This document shows positions 1 through 6,292 of a DNA stretch of 7,667 nucleotides, one piece after another; the first letter of the stretch is position 1, and each line of letters starts with the position of its first letter. Position numbers and translations under genes: made by a program. The DNA lies in NCBI GenBank assembly GCA_044346445.1, contig JBIIZD010000108.1:1-7667 (forward strand), in the 5' to 3' direction. The notes beneath the pieces were generated by a model. That model was not told the origin of the DNA. It saw only the letters and a list, made by a program, of their open reading frames with translations, and ran no database searches. The stretch comes from CAISGS01 sp044346445 (GTDB lineage Bacteria > Pseudomonadota > Alphaproteobacteria > Caulobacterales > Caulobacteraceae).

Positions 1-690
1 CATGTGCAAAGCCCCGCCCCCTTTGCCGGCTATATGGCGTTTGGCGATCTGGCGCTTGTCTCCAATTCCCCCGAGCGCTTCCTTCAAATCCAGCCCGGCA
101 ATCCCCGGCTTATCGAGGCGCGGCCAATCAAGGGCACGATTGGCCGGGGCCGGGATGAGGTTGAGGATCAAGGCCAGATCGAGGCCCTGACCCAGAGCGC
201 CAAGGACCGGGCCGAAAACCTGATGATTGTCGATCTGATGCGCAATGATCTGGCCAGGATTTGCCGTCCGGGCAGTGTTGCGGTGCCGTCTTTGTTTGCG
301 ATAGAGACCTTTGCCAATCTGCATCATCTGGTCTCGACGGTGGTGGGCGAGGTCTTGCCAGGCCTTGGCGTGGGTGCGGTGCTGCGCGCCACCTATCCGC
401 CCGGCTCGATCACGGGCGCGCCCAAGGTTCAGGCCATGCGGGTCATTGCCGGTATTGAGCCGCCGCGCGGTCCCTATTGCGGCAGCCTGTTCTGGGCGGG
501 CTATGACGGCGGGCTCGATTCCAGCGTGCTTATTCGCACCACGGCATTTGTCCGCGACGCGGGCGGCTGGGCCTTCCAGACCCATGCCGGGGCGGGCATT
601 GTCGCCGATAGCGATCCGGTGTCAGAGCGGCGCGAGACCCAGACCAAGATCTCGGCCATTGCCCTGGCCTTAAGCGGCGTTTTGGCATGA
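1..690 (+). CDS. pabB: Aminodeoxychorismate synthase component I (PabB), C-terminal part; 5' end outside window
   Basis: This is the chorismate-binding domain of PabB, which with ammonia from a glutamine amidotransferase turns chorismate into 4-amino-4-deoxychorismate in p-aminobenzoate and folate synthesis. About 229 residues are visible. The frame is open to the left edge, so the N-terminal half is missing and the first in-frame GTG (position 4) is not a real start. Motifs in order are SNSPERF, RPIKGT (Lys codon at 130-132), ENLMIVDLMRNDLAR with its metal-binding acidic residues, HHLVSTV, PPGSITGAPK and AGAGIVADSDP. The Lys in PIKGT separates PabB from anthranilate synthase TrpE, which has Ala there; in PabB it is the nucleophile that attacks C2 of chorismate. 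The stop overlaps the pabC start as ATGA, so the two are probably translationally coupled. No amidotransferase partner (PabA) lies in the window. The identity is well supported by motifs and by the neighbour. Confidence 0.93.
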   Translation, partial: HVQSPAPFAGYMAFGDLALVSNSPERFLQIQPGNPRLIEARPIKGTIGRGRDEVEDQGQIEALTQSAKDRAENLMIVDLMRNDLARICRPGSVAVPSLFAIETFANLHHLVSTVVGEVLPGLGVGAVLRATYPPGSITGAPKVQAMRVIAGIEPPRGPYCGSLFWAGYDGGLDSSVLIRTTAFVRDAGGWAFQTHAGAGIVADSDPVSERRETQTKISAIALALSGVLA

Positions 691-1484
691 GCGCGGGTGT
701 GCCCTTAACCGATCGCGGCCTATTGCTTGGCGATGGCCTGTTTGAAACCGTGCTGGCGCTGGACGGGGTATTGCAAGGCCCGCAGGCGCATTTGGCGCGC
801 ATGGGCCGAGGCTGCGAGGTGCTTGGCCTAGCCTTGCCCGATCCAGACCTGGCCTTGAGCCTGATGCAGGCCGCCATTGCCGATGCCGGGCTTGAACTTG
901 GCCGCGCAGCCGTGCGCCTGACCTATACGGCTGGCAGTGGCGGCCGCGGCCTTGTGCGGCCACAAGACCCCTCGCCGCGCCTGTTTGCCACCGCAGCGCC
1001 TAGCCCCTTGCCAGGCGCACCAGCGCGTCTGGCCTTGGCGAGCCTGCGGCGCAATGCCAGCTCGGCAACGGCCCATCACAAGACCCTAGCCTATCTGGAC
1101 AATGTCATGGCCCGGCGTGAGGCCTTGGCCCACGGCGCGGACGAGGCGGTGATGTGCAATACGCACGGGCATCTGGCCTGCGCCGCCGCCGCCAATCTGT
1201 TCTGGATCAAGGCGGGCGTCCTTATGACCCCCAAGCTTGATTGCGGCGTCCTGCCCGGCTTGATGCGGGCGCGGGTGCTGGCCGCGGCGCACGCGCTTGG
1301 CCAGGCTGTGCAGTGCGTCAAGACCGGCCCCGAAGCCCTCGATAAGGCGCAAGCCATCTTCCTGACCAATAGCCTTAATGGCCTTTGGTCAGTCAGTCAT
1401 TGGCAAGGTCAGCCGGTGAAGACGGACCCTGCCGCAAACCGCCTCTTACAGGCCCTGATGGATCAGGTGTCGCCCGGCGCTTGA
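687..1484 (+). CDS. pabC: Class IV PLP aminotransferase-fold protein, probable 4-amino-4-deoxychorismate lyase (PabC)
   Basis: PabC removes pyruvate from 4-amino-4-deoxychorismate to give p-aminobenzoate, using pyridoxal phosphate in the cytoplasm. The 265-residue length is normal for the family. Near the N-terminus is DRGLLLGDGLFET (residues 9-21), the usual class IV opening. K132 in HHKTLAYLDNV fits the Schiff-base lysine, and the later NLFW and PKLDCGVLPGLMR segments line up with E. coli PabC from memory. One oddity: the family's Glu just before the NLF segment, which contacts the PLP ring nitrogen, is Cys here (C165 in LACAAAANLF). The start is the ATG overlapping the pabB stop (ATGA), and this coupling supports PabC over a D-amino-acid or branched-chain aminotransferase. 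The 3' end overlaps the convergent crotonase gene by 22 bases. The fold is certain; the lyase assignment rests mainly on the pabB partner. Confidence 0.85.
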   Translation: MSAGVPLTDRGLLLGDGLFETVLALDGVLQGPQAHLARMGRGCEVLGLALPDPDLALSLMQAAIADAGLELGRAAVRLTYTAGSGGRGLVRPQDPSPRLFATAAPSPLPGAPARLALASLRRNASSATAHHKTLAYLDNVMARREALAHGADEAVMCNTHGHLACAAAANLFWIKAGVLMTPKLDCGVLPGLMRARVLAAAHALGQAVQCVKTGPEALDKAQAIFLTNSLNGLWSVSHWQGQPVKTDPAANRLLQALMDQVSPGA

Positions 1485-2314
1485 GCCGACTTGGTGCGAT
1501 AATCGCCAAAATCGCCGTCGCGCTGGTCCAGGGCCTGGCGCACGCCTTGGCGGAAATTGGCAAAGGTCGCGCGCGAGGATTCGGTGGTCAATGCCAGGGC
1601 CTGAATATCGGTGCCAGCCCGAATCGCCGCCCTCAGGCCCATGACCTCCATGGCCCGGTGCACAGAGCGCTTATTGATCTGCTGCACATCGGTGGGGATC
1701 TTGGCCACGCGCTGGGCCATGGCCAGCACCTCGGCCTCTAGCCGATCGGCTGGAAAGGCGCGATTGGCAAACCCGACCCGCACCGCTTCCAGCCCATCAA
1801 TCGCATCACCGGTCAGCATCATTTCCATGGCCGGGCGCAGGCCGCTGAGCCAGGGATGGAACTGGTTATCGGGCGGGCTCATCATCCGCACTGGCGGATA
1901 GCCGATCTGGGCGTCCTCGGCGACATAGACAAGATCACAGGCTGTGGCCAGCTCTGAGCCTCCGGCCAGGCACCAGCCATGCACCTGACCAATCACCGGC
2001 TTGGCCAGGTCCCAGATGCGAAAACAGCCCTCGACCACATGCCGCGCCCACTGGCCCGGCCCGCCCGCTGTGGCATAGGGCAGGGGCTGGCGCCCGCCCT
2101 CACGCGACAGGTCATAGCCGGCGGAAAAACACTCGCCCGCGCCGCGCAAGATTACCACCCGCACTGTGTCATCGCGGTCTGCCGCCTCCAGCGCAGCAAA
2201 CAACTCGCCGCGCAGGGCGTTGGACAGGGCATTGCGCTTATCTGGACGGTTCAGGGTCAGGCGGCGCACAAACGGGGTGGGGTTGTCGATCAAGATCAGG
2301 TCAGGTTCGCTCAT
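1463..2314 (-). CDS. Enoyl-CoA hydratase/isomerase (crotonase) family protein
   Basis: This 283-residue protein has the crotonase fold, which binds acyl-CoA thioesters and stabilises an oxyanion. Visible signatures are LNRPDKRNALS (21-31), ECFSAGYDLS (61-70, the first oxyanion-hole strand) and GWCLAGGSELATACDL (113-128, the second oxyanion-hole Gly region). E121 in GGSEL matches the first catalytic Glu of classical enoyl-CoA hydratase. The second, normally in FGQPE, is Pro here (P141 in IGYPPVR), so the exact reaction is uncertain: hydratase, isomerase or another crotonase activity. The start is the ATG at 2312-2314, preceded by a strong GGAGGA site 6 bases upstream; the open frame continues 48 codons further up, but that part does not resemble the family. 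The gene stands alone, with no beta-oxidation partner nearby. It faces away from the aminopeptidase gene and overlaps the 3' end of pabC. Confidence 0.88.
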   Translation of the reverse strand: MSEPDLILIDNPTPFVRRLTLNRPDKRNALSNALRGELFAALEAADRDDTVRVVILRGAGECFSAGYDLSREGGRQPLPYATAGGPGQWARHVVEGCFRIWDLAKPVIGQVHGWCLAGGSELATACDLVYVAEDAQIGYPPVRMMSPPDNQFHPWLSGLRPAMEMMLTGDAIDGLEAVRVGFANRAFPADRLEAEVLAMAQRVAKIPTDVQQINKRSVHRAMEVMGLRAAIRAGTDIQALALTTESSRATFANFRQGVRQALDQRDGDFGDYRTKSAQAPGDT

Positions 2315-2456
2315 GGGGTGTCCTCCGGTTCTTGTTTTTTGCCAGCCTGCACGGCTAGGGCCTTGTGGGCAATCTCTGTTTGTATGGGGGTGCGCGTTTG
2401 GGCATTGAGCGCTAGACTTAGGGCTCTGATTTGCGGTTTGGTTAAAGGTCATGTCC
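2315..2456. promoter_or_regulatory. Divergent intergenic region between crotonase and aminopeptidase genes
   Basis: This 142-base spacer separates two divergent genes and so must hold, or lie next to, promoters for both unless they are read from further away. It is less GC-rich than the genes and contains T-rich stretches (CTTGTTTTTT near 2331-2340). I could not find a convincing -35/-10 pair on either strand. The promoter role is inferred from gene orientation only. Confidence 0.35.
2321..2326 (-). promoter_or_regulatory. Ribosome binding site of the crotonase gene
   Basis: On the minus strand the sequence reads GGAGGA, followed by CACCCC and then the ATG at 2314. This near-perfect Shine-Dalgarno sequence with 6-base spacing decides the start at 2314 against the in-frame ATG at 2458, which would add 48 residues unlike the family and would overlap the divergent peptidase start. 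Confidence 0.75.
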
Positions 2457-3860
2457 ATGTCTGAGCTCTTGTCTGCCCCAGCTTCTGGTCCTGTGATTGC
2501 GGTGCATGCGGTCAGCCAGGCCGATTGGCCGCAATTCTTGAGCCATCATTCGGGCCCCTTGGCGGTGTTTGCCCAGGCTTGCGGCTTTAAGGCCAGGTCC
2601 GGCGATGCGCTGTTGGTGCCCAATGCGCAGGGCCAGATTGAAAGCGTGGTGTTTGGCCTCGGCGCGCCTGCATCCGAGGCCGCAGCGGCCCGCAGTCTTC
2701 GCGCCCTGCCGAGCAAGCTGCCGCCCGGCCAATATAGCCTTGCGGCTGGTAAGCCAGACCTTGATCCGGCCACCGTGGCCCTAGCCTTCGCCTTGGGCAG
2801 TTATGGCTTTGATCGCTATAAGGCCAGCGCTGCGGATGCCAAGGCCGCAGCCCAATGGGTGGTCGGTGCGGGCGTTGATGTGGAAGCGGTTTTGCAACTC
2901 GCCAAGGCCTGCGCCCTGGCCAAGGACATGGTCAATACCCCGGCCAATGATATGGGCCCCGCCGAGATTGAGGCGGTCGCCCGCGGCCTGGCCCAACAGT
3001 TTGGAGCCGAAATTTCGGTGATCACCGGCGATGCGTTGCTGGTGCAAAACTATCCGGCTGTTCATGCCGTGGGCCGGGCGTCTCATGAAAGCCGCGCCTC
3101 GCGCATGATCGAGATCGCCTGGGGCAGGCCAGAGCATCCGTTGATTTGTCTGGTTGGTAAGGGGGTGGTGTTTGATACGGGCGGGCTGGATATGAAGCCG
3201 TCTGCCGGTATGCGGCTGATGAAAAAGGATATGGGCGGGGCGGCCCATGCCTTGGCGCTGGGCCAGATGATTATGGGTGCAGGCCTGCCGGTACGGCTGG
3301 TAATCCTGACGCCGGTGGTGGAAAATGCCATTTCAGGCGATGCCATGCGCCCCGGCGATGTCCTGGCCTCGCGCAAGGGCCTGACGATTGAGGTCGGCAA
3401 TACCGATGCCGAAGGCCGCCTGATCTTGGCCGATGCCTTGAGCCGGGCCTGTGAGCTTGAGCCTGCCCTCACCATTGATCTGGCCACACTGACCGGGGCG
3501 GCCAGAGTCGCCTTGGGCCCGCAAGTGATCCCGTTTTTCACCGCCGATGACGCGCTGGCAACCGATCTGGCTAAGGCCAGCGAAACCACGGGTGATGCGC
3601 TTTGGCGGTTGCCGCTTTGGTCCGGATACGAGCCGTCCCTGGACAGCGATATTGCCGATCTAAAGAATGATCCCGATGGCTGGGCCCAGGCCGGGGCCAT
3701 GACGGCGGCCCTGTTCTTGCAACGCTTTGCGCCAAAGGGGGCCTGGGTGCATCTGGACATCTATGCCTGGAACCCGCGCAAACAGCCGGGTCATCCTTTG
3801 GGGGCTGAGGCCCAGGCCATATTGGCCCTGTTTGCCATGATTAAGGGGCGTTATGCATGA
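2457..3860 (+). CDS. M17 leucyl-aminopeptidase family protein
   Basis: This is a di-metal aminopeptidase that removes N-terminal residues from peptides, expected in the cytoplasm as a hexamer. The catalytic domain is complete. Counting from the ATG at 2451, the metal ligands and active-site residues are K237 and D242 (VGKGVVFDTGG), K249 (MKPSAG), D260 (MKKDMGG), and D319, E321 and R323 (NTDAEGRL, the M17 signature). Their spacing is identical to that of bovine lens leucine aminopeptidase. The N-terminal domain (about 150 residues) is divergent and I cannot say it binds DNA as E. coli PepA does, so no symbol is given. Two in-frame ATGs lie 6 bases apart. The one at 2457 is preferred because AAAGG (2444-2448) is 8 bases from it but only 2 from the ATG at 2451; the protein is then 467 rather than 469 residues. 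The stop overlaps the NlpC/P60 start (ATGA). Confidence 0.93.
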   Translation: MSELLSAPASGPVIAVHAVSQADWPQFLSHHSGPLAVFAQACGFKARSGDALLVPNAQGQIESVVFGLGAPASEAAAARSLRALPSKLPPGQYSLAAGKPDLDPATVALAFALGSYGFDRYKASAADAKAAAQWVVGAGVDVEAVLQLAKACALAKDMVNTPANDMGPAEIEAVARGLAQQFGAEISVITGDALLVQNYPAVHAVGRASHESRASRMIEIAWGRPEHPLICLVGKGVVFDTGGLDMKPSAGMRLMKKDMGGAAHALALGQMIMGAGLPVRLVILTPVVENAISGDAMRPGDVLASRKGLTIEVGNTDAEGRLILADALSRACELEPALTIDLATLTGAARVALGPQVIPFFTADDALATDLAKASETTGDALWRLPLWSGYEPSLDSDIADLKNDPDGWAQAGAMTAALFLQRFAPKGAWVHLDIYAWNPRKQPGHPLGAEAQAILALFAMIKGRYA

Positions 3861-4714
3861 GTGATCCGCGCCTAACCCCGCGCAAGGGCGGTATTGCCAG
3901 TCTGGCTCTGGAGGGCAGGTTGGATGCCGATACCTATCGCGCCCCCTTGGCCATGCAGGTCTCGGCCCCGGTCGCATCCTTGCGCATTGCGCCCGAAGGC
4001 GACGCCGAACAGGCCGATCAGCTGATTTTTGGCGAGCCTTTTGACCTGATTGCCGAGGCCGATGGCTTTGGCTGGGGCCAGGCCCGGCGCGATGGCTATG
4101 TCGGTTATGTGCTTATGGACGCCTTGTCCGCGCCCGTACTTGCCCCAACCCATCGCGTATCGGCCCTGCGGACCTATGCCTTTAGCGAGCCCAGTATCAA
4201 GTCAGCGATTGTCGGGCTCTATAGCCTCAATGGCCTGGTCACGATCGAGGCGCGCGAGGGCAGGTTTGTAAAGGGCGCGCGGTCCGGCTGGTTTATCGAT
4301 CATCACTTGTCGCCGATTGGGGAGTTTGCCGTCGATCCCGTCGCCATAGCTGAACAGTTTTTGGGCGCACCCTATCAGTGGGGTGGCCGCGAAAGCCTGG
4401 GCCTGGATTGTTCGGGTCTGGTGCAGCAGGCTTTTTACGCCTGCGGCCGGTCCTGTCCGCGCGATACAGACATGCAAAAGGCGGCGTTTGATATTGAGGT
4501 AAACCCGGCCGATCTGGTACGCGGCGATCTGGTGTTCTGGAAGGGCCATGTCGGCCTGATGCGCGATTCAGGAACCCTAATCCATGCCAATGCCCACCAT
4601 ATGATGGTGGCCAGCGAGCCGCTAGAGGCCGCCATTTTCCGCATAGAGGCCGCAGGCAATGGCCTGCCTACGGCCTATAGGCGATACCGCACCCCGCTTG
4701 GGCAGGGTGATTAA
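3857..4714 (+). CDS. SH3-domain plus NlpC/P60 (C40) cysteine peptidase
   Basis: NlpC/P60 enzymes cut peptidoglycan peptides, typically the gamma-D-Glu to diaminopimelate bond. The 285-residue protein has a beta-rich SH3-like region (about residues 25-155) and a C-terminal NlpC/P60 domain (about 160-280). Visible catalytic features are YQWGG (173-177), C185 in LDCSGL as nucleophile, H231 in KGHVGLM as base, and H243 in LIHANA as the likely third residue. The order SH3-SH3-NlpC/P60 resembles Bacillus YkfC, which acts on free muropeptides. The N-terminus (MSDPRLTPRKGG) is not a signal peptide and no membrane segment is seen, so a cytoplasmic location is inferred. The ATGA overlap with the aminopeptidase gene suggests translational coupling and a joint role in breaking down peptides, possibly recycled wall peptides. 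The substrate is not provable from sequence. Confidence 0.9.
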   Translation: MSDPRLTPRKGGIASLALEGRLDADTYRAPLAMQVSAPVASLRIAPEGDAEQADQLIFGEPFDLIAEADGFGWGQARRDGYVGYVLMDALSAPVLAPTHRVSALRTYAFSEPSIKSAIVGLYSLNGLVTIEAREGRFVKGARSGWFIDHHLSPIGEFAVDPVAIAEQFLGAPYQWGGRESLGLDCSGLVQQAFYACGRSCPRDTDMQKAAFDIEVNPADLVRGDLVFWKGHVGLMRDSGTLIHANAHHMMVASEPLEAAIFRIEAAGNGLPTAYRRYRTPLGQGD

Positions 4715-4719
4715 ACACT

Positions 4720-5373
4720 CTAGGCCGCAGGTTTAGCCGCCGCCGCTGGTGCAGCAGCCGGCGCTGCCGCTGAAGCGGCTGGGGCTGCTGGTGCCGCAGC
4801 TTCTGCCGCAGGCGCAGCGACCGCTGGCTTTGGCGCGGGAATGGGCAGGGATGAGCCGAGGCTGTGCAGATAGGCAATCATATTGATGCGGTCTTCGGTC
4901 TTTTTCAGACCGACAAAGCTCATCTTGGTGCCTGTAATATACTTCTGCGGCGCGGTCAGGAAGGCGTTGACGTGCTCATAATCCCAGACCGGATTCTTAG
5001 CGCTAAACTCAACCAGACTGGCCGAATAGGCCATGCCGCCATGGGTGCCGGGCTTGCGGCCCAAAACGCCGTACAGGTCAGGGCCGACTAGGTTGGGGCC
5101 GCCCTGGGCAAAGCTGTGGCAGGAGACGCATTTCTTGGCAACGGCTTCACCCGCTGCAATATCCGCGGTCGGCAGGACCGTGCCCCAATCGATGGGGGCC
5201 TCGACCTTGGCTTCGCCGCCGCCGCCGACCTCTTCCGCCACAGCAATTTCATAGCCCGCTTTTTCAACCGGCTTGGTCTCATAGACAATGCTGGTCAATT
5301 CACGAAGGCCGACAATGGCCAGGCCGGTCGCCAAAACGGCGCCAGCGATCTTGTTAAACCCCAGGTCGCTCAT
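4720..5373 (-). CDS. cycM: Membrane-anchored class I cytochrome c, CycM-like, with Ala/Pro-rich tail
   Basis: This is a monoheme c-type cytochrome held to the inner membrane with its heme domain in the periplasm. In the CycM family it carries electrons from the bc1 complex to aa3-type cytochrome oxidase. Residues 7-31 (FNKIAGAVLATGLAIVG onward) form an uncleaved N-terminal anchor that matches CycM proteins from memory. A flexible Gly/Glu linker follows (about 40-62), then the cytochrome domain (about 65-172). CVSCH (82-86) binds heme, with H86 as the proximal ligand, and M151 in GTKMSFVG is the likely distal ligand. After IAYLHSLG the protein runs into about 39 residues of Ala, Pro and a few Lys, making it 217 residues against roughly 180 for CycM. 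The ribosome site is weak (AAGGA 13 bases upstream, or GAG at 5). It ends 5 bases from the convergent NlpC/P60 gene. The cytochrome identity is certain; the symbol is by resemblance. Confidence 0.88.
   Translation of the reverse strand: MSDLGFNKIAGAVLATGLAIVGLRELTSIVYETKPVEKAGYEIAVAEEVGGGGEAKVEAPIDWGTVLPTADIAAGEAVAKKCVSCHSFAQGGPNLVGPDLYGVLGRKPGTHGGMAYSASLVEFSAKNPVWDYEHVNAFLTAPQKYITGTKMSFVGLKKTEDRINMIAYLHSLGSSLPIPAPKPAVAAPAAEAAAPAAPAASAAAPAAAPAAAAKPAA
4723..4839 (-). repeat. Low-complexity Ala/Pro coding tract at the cytochrome c C-terminus
   Basis: Codons 179-217 of the cytochrome gene are nearly all GCN (Ala) and CCN (Pro), giving GCAGC/GCCGC-rich imperfect repeats on the DNA. The encoded tail is made of short AAAPA-type units and ends in AAAKPAA. 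It should be extended and disordered in the periplasm. Such tracts change length easily by slippage, so length variation between strains is expected. Confidence 0.8.
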
Positions 5374-5508
5374 GTGTGCTCGTCAGTCCTTTTCGTCGCC
5401 GCCGACTCTAAAGATGTCAGCGCCCTCTTCTTGCATTTGCGTCTGTGCCACGCTACCGCGGCTGGTGCAACGATCCAAATGGCGCGATTGTGTTCAGGAT
5501 CACCCCGC

Positions 5509-5525
5509 CGCGCCAATTGGTCGCG
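5509..5525. repeat. Imperfect inverted repeat upstream of kdsB
   Basis: The sequence CGCG-CCAATTGG-T-CGCG is an 8-base palindrome flanked by 4-base arms that pair if one T is bulged out. It lies 20 bases before the kdsB ATG and 8 bases before its Shine-Dalgarno sequence. It could be an operator or simply chance in GC-rich DNA. Confidence 0.3.
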
Positions 5526-5533
5526 ACATTTGT

Positions 5534-5538
5534 GAAGG
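5534..5538 (+). promoter_or_regulatory. Ribosome binding site of kdsB
   Basis: GAAGG lies 7 bases before the ATG at 5546. It fixes that start, since the reading frame stays open well upstream (to 5288) without family-like sequence. Confidence 0.65.
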
Positions 5539-5545
5539 TCTAGCC

Positions 5546-6277
5546 ATGACGCCGATCATTGTCATCCCTGCCCGCCTTGCCGCAACCCGGCTTCCGAACA
5601 AGCCCTTGGCCATGATTGAGGGCGTGCCCATGATTGTTCGGGTCTTGCGTCAGGCTGAGGCGGCCAATGCCGGTCCCGTCGCCGTGGCCGCGGGCGATCA
5701 ACAGATTATTGATGTGGTCGAGGCAGCCGGCGGCCGTGCGGTCCTGACCGATCCAAACCTGCCGTCGGGCTCTGATCGCATACTGGCAGCCTTGGCCGTG
5801 CTCGATCCGCAAAAAAAGCATGATGTGGTGATTAATTTGCAGGGCGATATTCCGTTTATTGATCCAGGTGCCCTTGCGGCCTGTGCCAGCCTTTTGGCCC
5901 GTGAGCCGGACTGCGATATTGCCACCCTGATTGCGCCCGAAACCAAGCCCGCTGATCGCAGCGATGCCGACCTTCCCAAGGCGGTTATGGCCATGCAGGG
6001 GCCGCATGAGGGCCGGGCGCTCTATTTCACCCGTTCGACCTTGTATGGCCAGGCCCCAGTCTGGCTGCATATTGGCATTTATGCCTATCGCCGCGCGGCC
6101 CTGGAGCGGTTCAACAGCGCCGCGCCCTCGCCCCTGGAGCAACGCGAGCGGCTTGAACAGTTGCGGGCGCTGGAAATGGGCCTGTCGATCTGGGCCTCGG
6201 TGATGGACTCCTTTCCGATCTCGGTGGATACCCCTGCTGATCTTGCCGCCGCCTGTGCCTTTGCGGCCCGCGCCTAA
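5546..6277 (+). CDS. kdsB: 3-deoxy-manno-octulosonate cytidylyltransferase (CMP-Kdo synthetase)
   Basis: KdsB activates Kdo with CTP to make CMP-Kdo, the donor used to attach Kdo to lipid A in lipopolysaccharide assembly; it is cytoplasmic and Mg-dependent. The 243-residue length is normal. Motifs in order are IPARLAATRLPNKPL (7-21, nucleotide-binding loop), PSGSDRI (73-79), NLQGDIPFI (97-105, with D101 expected to bind Mg), YFTRSTL (160-166), LHIGIYAYR (174-182), SPLEQRERLEQLRALE (195-210) and VDTPADL (227-233, with D228 as the second metal ligand). Ile stands where E. coli has Glu in QGDEP, which I believe is common in alphaproteobacteria. The start follows a GAAGG site 7 bases upstream. 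pheA begins 15 bases after the stop, so the two are probably co-transcribed although their pathways are unrelated. Confidence 0.95.
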   Translation: MTPIIVIPARLAATRLPNKPLAMIEGVPMIVRVLRQAEAANAGPVAVAAGDQQIIDVVEAAGGRAVLTDPNLPSGSDRILAALAVLDPQKKHDVVINLQGDIPFIDPGALAACASLLAREPDCDIATLIAPETKPADRSDADLPKAVMAMQGPHEGRALYFTRSTLYGQAPVWLHIGIYAYRRAALERFNSAAPSPLEQRERLEQLRALEMGLSIWASVMDSFPISVDTPADLAAACAFAARA

Positions 6278-6292
6278 CTGGATTTAAGACCC

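Larger units (their letters stand above)
5374..5545. promoter_or_regulatory. Divergent intergenic region between cytochrome c gene and kdsB
   Basis: The 172-base spacer lies between two divergent genes and is the only room for promoters of the cytochrome gene and of the kdsB-pheA pair. I found no convincing sigma-70-like box pair on either strand. It contains an inverted repeat centred on CCAATTGG (5513-5520). The promoter role is inferred from gene orientation. Confidence 0.35.

Noticed and set aside
121..140. Anthranilate synthase component I (TrpE) as the identity of the first gene
   Set aside because: The PIKGT lysine and the following pabC-like gene favour PabB; TrpE has Ala at that position.
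2331..2359. T-run and small hairpin (AGCC-TGCAC-GGCT) as an intrinsic terminator
   Set aside because: The stem is only 4 bp, and the T-run comes before it on the + strand and as an A-run after it on the - strand, so neither strand has a hairpin followed by U residues. No gene ends there.
2315..2458. 48-codon N-terminal extension of the crotonase up to an ATG at 2458
   Set aside because: The extension does not look like the family, would overlap the divergent aminopeptidase start, and a GGAGGA site sits exactly before the ATG at 2314.
2781..3760. Long minus-strand open frames across the aminopeptidase gene
   Set aside because: They mirror the codon bias of the real M17 gene, which has all catalytic residues in order, and they show no protein family pattern.
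5116..5535. Possible + strand gene opposite the cytochrome gene
   Set aside because: It is a shadow frame of a clear cytochrome c gene with a CXXCH site; no recognisable protein features.
5288..5545. Long in-frame extension upstream of kdsB
   Set aside because: It would overlap the cytochrome c gene, shows no family similarity and has a composition typical of a chance open frame in GC-rich DNA; the ATG at 5546 has a good Shine-Dalgarno sequence and matches the KdsB N-terminus.
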